A stretch of DNA of 5,247 nt from Rhizobium leguminosarum (GTDB lineage Bacteria; Pseudomonadota; Alphaproteobacteria; Rhizobiales; Rhizobiaceae), in contig NZ_LWBS01000047.1 of the NCBI RefSeq assembly GCF_001652265.1, positions 1 through 5,247 of the forward strand, in the 5' to 3' direction. Position numbers and translations under genes: made by a program. How positions within the stretch are numbered: the stretch's first letter is position 1; the number at the start of each line of letters is the position of its first letter. The notes under the pieces are model-generated. The model saw only the letters and a program-made list of their open reading frames with translations, was not told where the DNA came from and ran no database searches. Positions 5,178 to 5,247 of the stretch are shown piece by piece.

Positions 5178-5247
5178 GTGAACTTTACGAAACCGACCGT
5201 TCCATCGGTCGTTCCCTACCCGAACATGCGAAGTTGGCAACGACTCC
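5178..5247 (+). CDS. Possible start of a plus-strand gene, runs off right edge
   Basis: The frame from GTG 5178 reads VNFTKPTVPSVVPYPNMRSW and is open to the edge (23 codons). GGAG at 5164-5167 is 10 nt upstream. The frame is also open from ATG 5145 (MNLCFERRTRD added). The phrase VPSVVPYPNM faintly recalls the start of VOC/glyoxalase-like proteins, but too little is visible to name a family. If real, it is divergent from the 158-aa gene and shares its upstream region. Confidence 0.3.
   Translation, partial: MNFTKPTVPSVVPYPNMRSWQRL
5194..5211. repeat. Inverted repeat CGACCG-N6-CGGTCG
   Basis: A perfect 6-bp inverted repeat with spacer TTCCAT. The sequence resembles TetR-family operators of the ACCGACC/GGTCGGT type, and the 6-6-6 geometry equals that of the repeat at 5128-5145. 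It lies inside the possible gene at the right edge, so either the repeat is incidental to coding or that gene call is wrong. Confidence 0.35.

Noticed and set aside
1..5247. CRISPR array, tRNA, rRNA or insertion sequence
   Set aside because: No regularly spaced direct repeats, no cloverleaf-like or rRNA-like sequence, and no transposase or terminal repeats were seen.

Overview
The window looks like part of a rhizobial or agrobacterial (alphaproteobacterial, Hyphomicrobiales) conjugative plasmid or plasmid-derived element. The basis is a Ti/Sym-type DNA-transfer module in its usual order: traA on the minus strand, then oriT, then traC-traD-traG on the plus strand. All gene names come from recognising the protein sequences, because no database search was possible.

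Left part (1-985): the first 328 codons of the TraA relaxase, on the minus strand. The catalytic Tyr25 and the three-histidine metal site are intact, and the gene runs off the left edge. Next (986-1207): the traA-traC intergenic region. It holds an RSF1010-like oriT (inverted repeat plus a nic-type core at 1009-1040) and a likely promoter for traCDG. Middle (1208-3634): traC, traD and traG overlap by 11 and 10 bp, and each has a Shine-Dalgarno sequence, so they look translationally coupled. TraA cuts and pilots the plasmid strand, TraC and TraD are small accessory factors, and TraG is the membrane coupling ATPase that hands the relaxosome to the mating channel.

Right part (3635-5247): an accessory stretch. 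Nothing is coded in 3635-3778. Then, on the minus strand, comes a decayed type II toxin-antitoxin pair. The toxin is readable only by joining two or three frames, and the Phd-like antitoxin is broken by one apparent extra base. Upstream of it lies an intact, acidic, 158-residue protein of unknown function (4502-4978), preceded by a dense cluster of inverted repeats (5033-5145). At the right edge a plus-strand reading frame may be the start of another gene.

The nic polarity predicts that the plus strand is transferred and that the traCDG-to-right-edge side enters the recipient first. The minus-strand accessory genes would then be templated directly by the incoming single strand, and the inverted-repeat cluster sits where a single-strand (Frpo/ssi-like) promoter would be expected. 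This is the most interesting hypothesis in the window, and it is inference only.
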